Source: JBPEXY01 sp052031065 (GTDB taxonomy: Bacteria > Pseudomonadota > Gammaproteobacteria > Immundisolibacterales > Immundisolibacteraceae). From it: a stretch of 8,742 nt of DNA. Positions 4,872 to 8,742 of this stretch are shown piece after piece. The notes beneath the pieces were generated by a model. That model saw only the letters and a program-made list of their open reading frames with translations. It made no database searches and was not told where the DNA came from. The stretch spans positions 1 through 8,742 of the forward strand of contig JBPEXY010000250.1 in the NCBI GenBank assembly GCA_052031065.1. Reading direction: 5' to 3'. The translations under genes and the position numbers were made by a program. Each line of letters opens with the position of its first letter. Position 1 is the first letter of the stretch.

Positions 4872-7800
4872 ATGGAAAATATCGAACGTATTCAGCTGTT
4901 ATCCAGCACGGAAGTCGAAGAGTTATATGCTCGCCCAGAATTCAATACCCATGAACAAAGCCTGTATTTTTCATTAAGTCCGACAGAACGCGCCGCGCTT
5001 GAGCAGTTTCGCAATACCCAGACCCGTATCCACTTCATCCTGCAATTGGGTTATTTCAAGGCCAAGCAGCAGTTTTTTAACTATTCGCTCGATGAGGTCA
5101 GTGCCGATGTTGAATATATCGTTGCAACCTATTACAACGGTGCAGATGCGGCACAGTTCACCGGAAACCTCTCTCGTGAATATTCGCGTAAGCAACGCCA
5201 GGCGATACTGTCACTTTTCGACTACCGAAGCTGGTCGCCTCAATTTAGAGCTGAAATAGAATCCCACATCGGTCTGTTATTACGCTATTACCCCAAAGGG
5301 CACAGTGCTTTCCGGCAGTTGCTCGCGTTTTTCGATCACCAGAATTTAATCATTCCGACCTATCGAACGTTCCAGGACATGTTCAGCCGCGCCTTTGCCG
5401 CCGAGGAACAGCGGTTAAATAACGCCATCTCTTCCATACCGTCATCAATCAGTGGCCAGCTTATGACGCTGGTGCGGCGAGATGATGGTATCACGGCGCT
5501 CAACATCATTCGCGCGGATCAAAAAGACTTTCAGTATACGGCGGTCAAATCGGAAGTGGACAAAGCCCTGCGGATTGAGGAGTTGTACGAGTTTGCGAAC
5601 GGTTTTATTCCGTCTCTGGGGTTGTCAAAGAATGCCGTTCGCTACTATGCCGATGTTGCCGAACAGTATGCCGCATCCCGCTTACGTCGGCTGAGCAAAC
5701 CGCAAAAATGGCTCTATGCTTTGTGCTTTGTTTACCACCGCTACCAACAGATTATGGATAATCTGATCGTTAGTTTTTGCTATCACACCCGCGCCATTAT
5801 GGACGCCGGCAAGACCTACGCCTCAATGGCTCATATGGAGCACAGCTCCAAGGTGGTGACCGACTTTCCCAAGCTGGCCAAGTTTTTGAAGTGGTTCCCA
5901 AATCGAAACCCCAACATGAGTCAGGATGAACTGAATGAAGCAGCCTACAGCATGTTGCCCAAAGAGCAGTTTTCAGCCATGGCAGAGTTTCTGGAAGGCA
6001 AATCTTTCGATAAGAAAGCCGCCTTGTGGGAGTACTATGGAAAATCTTCTCGCATATTTGCACTGTATCTTCGCCCGATATTTACAACAGTCAAGCTGGA
6101 GTACTACAAGGAAAACAGCTACATCGGCGAATTGATCAATCTACTGAAAGCGCATTATGCCAGCGGGAAAAGTCCATCGGATTTAAAAATTTGTGATGAC
6201 CTGGGGTTTACCATCCCCAAAAACATGAATCAATATTTGAAGCGGGAACCGAATGACACGCACATCGATCCGTACCTGTTCGAGTTCTTTGTTTACCAGA
6301 AAATTTATCATGAGATTGACCGTGGCCGTCTCTATTGCAATGACAGTGTCTCTTACTGTGATATCGATACCGATCTGGTGGACGACGCACTGGTAGACGA
6401 TGTTGAGAAGATCGCGGCGGAGTTTGGTTATCCCAAGATACCCATCTACTGTGATCAGCGACTTGAGGAGGCGCTTCAGGAGCTGAACAACGCCTGGGAG
6501 CGAACGACTCACAATATCCGTGAGAATAATAATCATGGATTCAGTGTTCGAGAAACCAAGACCGGACAACAACACTGGAGTTTGCTCTATGACAGTGTTG
6601 AAAAGCTGGATGATGCGTTCTTTAAAAACCTGCCCAAGGTGGACATTGCCAGTATTGTCATGTTCATCGGCGATCGGATTGGAATGTGGAGCGCATTTAC
6701 CCACATGAAAGATCGCTACACCAAGCGGAAAAAACCGCTGCCTCTGGCGATCAACGCCTGCTTGTTATCAGAGGCGTTTGGGTTCGGTACATTGAAAATG
6801 GCTGATATGTCTGACCTGGAAATCAGCCAGTTACGTGCAATGCGGGAGGATTTCGTGCGGGTGGATACGCTATGCGCCGCCAATGAAATTGTCAGTAACC
6901 ACATTCATTCGCTTCCCATATTTAATCAGTGGAATTTGATGGATGAGAAAGTACTAGCGGATGCGGATGGACAAAAATTTGCGACCACAGACAGTACAAT
7001 TCAATCCCGTTACTCCAGGAAGCACCTTGGCAAAGGCCGTGGTATCTCACTCTACACGCTGCTCGCCAACTATGTGGCAGTTAATGCGAAAAATAACGGC
7101 CTGAACGAGTACGAAGGACATTCGCTGTACGATATGATCTACAACAACAAAACCGATATTGATATCCACATGGTGACCGGTGATAACCATTCATTGAACA
7201 AGCTGAATTTTGTCACGCTGGATTCCATCGACGTGGATTATGTCCCCAGCATCAAAAATGTGCGAGACGCTGCTGACGATATCTATACCGCTGAACCGTT
7301 AGACTATGACACCGGAATCCTCAAACCCAAGGGCGTGATCAATGTTGATCGTATCCGCTCACAACGTCGAGGTGTCATGCGGGTATTACTTTCACTCATC
7401 ATGCAGGAGAACACCCAGAGCAATATCATCCGTAAGCTCAACTCACATGCCCGTTATGCCAGGCTCAAAGCCGCGCTGTTTGAATATAATACCATCTTCA
7501 AGAGTATCCATGTTCTCAATCTGATTGACGATATGGAGCTCAGGAAAGCAATCCGAAGCGCCCGTAATCGCACAGAGGCCTACCATCAGCTTCAGAGCAA
7601 TATCCGGAAGACTTATAACGGCATCTTTCAAGGCAAAAGAATCGTCGAAAACCGGGTCAGTGCCCATGCTGCCAGGTTAATCGCCAACTGTATCGTGGCC
7701 TACAACAGCATGATCTTGAATGCCGTGTACCAAAGGATGCTGGCCAACGGCGCGCCTCAAGCGGTCATCGATGAATTTATCCGGATTTCACCGATTGCCT

Positions 7801-7934
7801 GGACACATACGTTATTTACAGGTCAGTATAACTTCAAGAAAAGCAGCGGGAAAATTGATGTAGACGCGATGGCAAGGATATTGGAGGATCATGTGAAACA
7901 GCATTTTTGGCGTGACGATGGGCCTCAGAATTGA
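4872..7934 (+). CDS. tnpA: Tn3-family transposase TnpA
   Basis: This full-length transposase of 1020 residues is slightly longer than Tn3 (about 1001) or Tn4430 (987). The N-terminal third (about 5-170, with LSPTERAALEQFRN) resembles the DUF4158 end-binding region of Tn3-type transposases. The catalytic RNase-H-like domain is in the C-terminal third. D699 lies in ADADGQKFATTDS and D771 in HMVTGDNHSLNKLNF. E902 lies in NRTEAYHQL, the position of the GEARNAL glutamate of Tn3. The D-D and D-E spacings (72 and 131) match those I recall for Tn4430 (72 and 130). The tail SPIAWTHTLFTGQYNF matches the SPLGWEHINLTGDY end of Tn3. It joins transposon ends to a target by replicative transposition. There is no internal stop or frameshift, so it looks intact. 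The ribosome binding site is weak, suggesting low expression. Confidence 0.96.
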   Translation: MENIERIQLLSSTEVEELYARPEFNTHEQSLYFSLSPTERAALEQFRNTQTRIHFILQLGYFKAKQQFFNYSLDEVSADVEYIVATYYNGADAAQFTGNLSREYSRKQRQAILSLFDYRSWSPQFRAEIESHIGLLLRYYPKGHSAFRQLLAFFDHQNLIIPTYRTFQDMFSRAFAAEEQRLNNAISSIPSSISGQLMTLVRRDDGITALNIIRADQKDFQYTAVKSEVDKALRIEELYEFANGFIPSLGLSKNAVRYYADVAEQYAASRLRRLSKPQKWLYALCFVYHRYQQIMDNLIVSFCYHTRAIMDAGKTYASMAHMEHSSKVVTDFPKLAKFLKWFPNRNPNMSQDELNEAAYSMLPKEQFSAMAEFLEGKSFDKKAALWEYYGKSSRIFALYLRPIFTTVKLEYYKENSYIGELINLLKAHYASGKSPSDLKICDDLGFTIPKNMNQYLKREPNDTHIDPYLFEFFVYQKIYHEIDRGRLYCNDSVSYCDIDTDLVDDALVDDVEKIAAEFGYPKIPIYCDQRLEEALQELNNAWERTTHNIRENNNHGFSVRETKTGQQHWSLLYDSVEKLDDAFFKNLPKVDIASIVMFIGDRIGMWSAFTHMKDRYTKRKKPLPLAINACLLSEAFGFGTLKMADMSDLEISQLRAMREDFVRVDTLCAANEIVSNHIHSLPIFNQWNLMDEKVLADADGQKFATTDSTIQSRYSRKHLGKGRGISLYTLLANYVAVNAKNNGLNEYEGHSLYDMIYNNKTDIDIHMVTGDNHSLNKLNFVTLDSIDVDYVPSIKNVRDAADDIYTAEPLDYDTGILKPKGVINVDRIRSQRRGVMRVLLSLIMQENTQSNIIRKLNSHARYARLKAALFEYNTIFKSIHVLNLIDDMELRKAIRSARNRTEAYHQLQSNIRKTYNGIFQGKRIVENRVSAHAARLIANCIVAYNSMILNAVYQRMLANGAPQAVIDEFIRISPIAWTHTLFTGQYNFKKSSGKIDVDAMARILEDHVKQHFWRDDGPQN

Positions 7935-7954
7935 TGATAAATTGGTCGTTTATG

Positions 7955-7992
7955 CAAACTTGTCAAATTTGTCGGTTCTTCCACAGGACCCC
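7955..7992 (-). repeat. Candidate right terminal inverted repeat of the Tn3-family element
   Basis: Read on the minus strand, this 38-bp stretch begins GGGGTCCTGTGGAAGAACCG, with the GGGG outer end and roughly 38-bp length typical of Tn3-family terminal repeats. It lies 20 bp past the tnpA stop, where Tn3 elements usually end. The next five bases outside (TACAA, 7993-7997) would be the target duplication. The partner left repeat is not in the window, so the call rests on position and the GGGG end. Confidence 0.5.
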
Positions 7993-8076
7993 TACAACGA
8001 GCATTAGCAGGAAGTCCATTGCTTGACCTCAGGGTCTGGCTGAGTAAAAACACCTAGAACACAACCAGTCCTCCTA

Positions 8077-8100
8077 TTCCGATAATAACAATTATCGGAA
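8077..8100. repeat. Perfect 10-bp inverted repeat with 4-base loop
   Basis: The arms TTCCGATAAT and ATTATCGGAA are separated by AACA. No T-run follows on either strand, so it is not a typical terminator. It lies 85 bp outside the candidate transposon end. It could be a protein-binding or recombination site, or an RNA hairpin. Confidence 0.7.
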
Positions 8101-8314
8101 ATATACTTATATTATGATGCGGCTTGTCGGCCCTTTTACTCGTCAGGTTCGCAACCCCCAAGCCCAAGTCCAAGCCGCCCAGCTCCATCCAGGGTAAGCA
8201 GCCAGGACACCAGCTGCCAGCTGTAACAAAACGATTCAGAATACTTAACCAGTGATCATCATGCATCTGACTTCATAACTGATGCGCACAACCTTTTACC
8301 AAATGCTACGTATC

Positions 8315-8362
8315 GCCATCCACAAAATGCCACGCGTAGCCATCCACAAAATGCCACGCGTA
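8315..8362. repeat. Two identical 24-bp tandem repeats with degenerate copies on both sides
   Basis: The unit starts GCCATCCACAAAATGCCACG and is repeated exactly at 8315-8338 and 8339-8362. A degenerate copy precedes it in phase (8291-8314, 15 of 24 bases identical). A partial one follows (about 8362-8376, sharing CACAAAAT-like sequence). Each exact unit has the palindrome ACGCGT near its end, within the nearly palindromic GCCACGCGTAGC. The period is a multiple of three, but the plus-strand frame across it lacks a ribosome binding site. The two exact copies suggest recent duplication. Confidence 0.85.
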
Positions 8363-8594
8363 GCACCTACAAAATTGGTGCACACATCCATGTTTAAATT
8401 CACGTGCAGACCCTCAGGAATCCACAATGCGATCAAGCACGTTGTCGCGATTCTTGTTACCACGATCCTTCATTCCACGATCATCCTTGCCATCTCATCG
8501 CATGGCCAAGTTATAAGCTCACGTTGTGCAATCCGTGTTCATTGATCCCTTTTATTGATCAGTCTGTTTCACAAACTATGAACAGAGATTCACT

Positions 8595-8741
8595 TCAAAC
8601 AAGGAACCCCCGCAAAACGATGGCATCATAATGTCGACTGTATAAGCTGACCGTTTTAAGAGCCTCGGGCAAATACCCGGTGGCGCAACCCTTCATTCCA
8701 CCGAAGAAACCTTGAAGCCTCAGCAGTCCATATCTACCACC
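8595..8741 (-). CDS. Possible C-terminal end of a gene running in from the right edge
   Basis: A minus-strand frame is open from the window edge to a TGA at 8595-8597, giving 48 codons that end PEALKTVSLYSRHYDAIV then LRGFLV. The composition looks protein-like, but I recognise no family. An open stretch of this length at an edge can occur by chance. Confidence 0.2.
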   Translation of the reverse strand, partial: GGRYGLLRLQGFFGGMKGCATGYLPEALKTVSLYSRHYDAIVLRGFLV

Positions 8742-8742
8742 A

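Larger units (their letters stand above)
3876..7992 (+). mobile_element. Tn3-family transposition module with toxin-antitoxin genes; left end not found
   Basis: The module holds the TA promoter, antitoxin, an unknown gene, toxin, a Tn3-family transposase and a candidate right terminal repeat. The right boundary is placed at the CCCC of 7989-7992. The left coordinate given is only the first promoter base. No GGGG-starting copy of the repeat is visible between merR and the antitoxin. The true element may therefore extend left across the metal genes and beyond the window, which would make them its cargo. No serine or tyrosine resolvase gene is present here. TA genes close to tnpA are a known feature of several Tn3-family transposons, and the transposase type reminds me of ISSod9-like elements, which I cannot verify. 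Confidence 0.7.
7993..8742. other. Flanking region with repeats but no supported gene
   Basis: These 750 bases beyond the likely transposon end have no open frame with a recognisable product, good ribosome binding site and consistent codon use. Visible structures are an inverted repeat at 8077-8100, a 24-bp tandem repeat cluster at about 8291-8386, and a short open frame on the minus strand from the right edge to a stop at 8595-8597. The plus strand from about 8285 to 8490 has clearly more C than G. A 70-codon minus-strand frame (8054-8266) ends in a hydrophobic stretch but has no clear start signal. The region may be intergenic DNA or decayed accessory sequence. Confidence 0.6.

Noticed and set aside
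6183..6704. 173-codon minus-strand open frame
   Set aside because: It lies wholly within tnpA in antisense, has no ribosome binding site and no recognisable product.
8077..8100. Intrinsic terminator
   Set aside because: The stem is AT-rich and no T-run follows on either strand.
8221..8290. Integron attC-like site (TAACAAAACG and ATAACT-like elements)
   Set aside because: The core elements do not match the paired consensus and no integrase is visible.
8315..8362. CRISPR array
   Set aside because: The repeats are directly tandem with no unique spacers, and no cas genes are present.
8282..8545. 87-codon plus-strand frame spanning the 24-bp repeats (IHKMPRVA repeated)
   Set aside because: No ribosome binding site, no recognisable family, and the repeat alone keeps the frame open because its length is a multiple of three.
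8666..8679. Hairpin CGGG/CCCG
   Set aside because: A 4-bp stem is too short to call against chance.

Overview
The window looks like accessory DNA of a Gram-negative proteobacterium, probably a gammaproteobacterium. Three genes start with Sec signal peptides, an RND-type tripartite metal efflux system with an outer membrane channel is present, and the Tn3-family transposase is of a type I associate with environmental gammaproteobacteria. The taxonomic call is an inference. No housekeeping gene is present to anchor it.

Positions 1-3696 form a heavy-metal resistance block with a divergent layout. On the minus strand, read from right to left, are a cation diffusion facilitator (CDF) with an N-terminal metal-binding-like domain (2327-3226), a small His/Cys-rich periplasmic protein (1867-2235), an unrecognised secreted protein (1357-1785), a CzcC-type outer membrane factor (101-1339), and the signal peptide of the next gene, probably the CzcB-type adaptor (1-85, cut by the window edge). 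On the plus strand is a MerR-family regulator of the CadR/PbrR type (3307-3696). Between the CDF gene and merR lies a perfect 21-bp palindrome centred in a 19-bp spacer between -35 and -10 hexamers. This is the classic MerR-activated promoter layout and points into the CDF gene. Together these genes would sense a divalent metal such as Cd, Zn or Pb, move it out of the cytoplasm (CDF) and expel it across the outer membrane (CzcCBA).

Positions 3876-7992 form a transposition module on the plus strand: a good sigma-70 promoter, a Phd/YefM-type antitoxin (3942-4202), a 92-residue protein of unknown function (4229-4507), a RelE/ParE-type toxin (4523-4831) and a full-length Tn3-family transposase with an aligned DDE triad (4872-7934). 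A candidate 38-bp right terminal inverted repeat starting GGGG lies just past tnpA (7955-7992). No resolvase and no matching left terminal repeat are visible, so the element either extends left beyond the window, with the metal genes as cargo, or has lost that end.

Positions 7993-8742 hold no gene I can support. They contain a perfect 10-bp-arm inverted repeat (8077-8100), a cluster of 24-bp tandem repeats (8315-8362, with degenerate copies either side) and a short open frame running off the right edge.

The most unusual parts are the three-gene toxin-antitoxin locus with an unknown middle gene fused to the transposition module, the CDF with an altered fifth-helix metal site and no C-terminal domain, and the unexplained repeat region beyond the transposon end.
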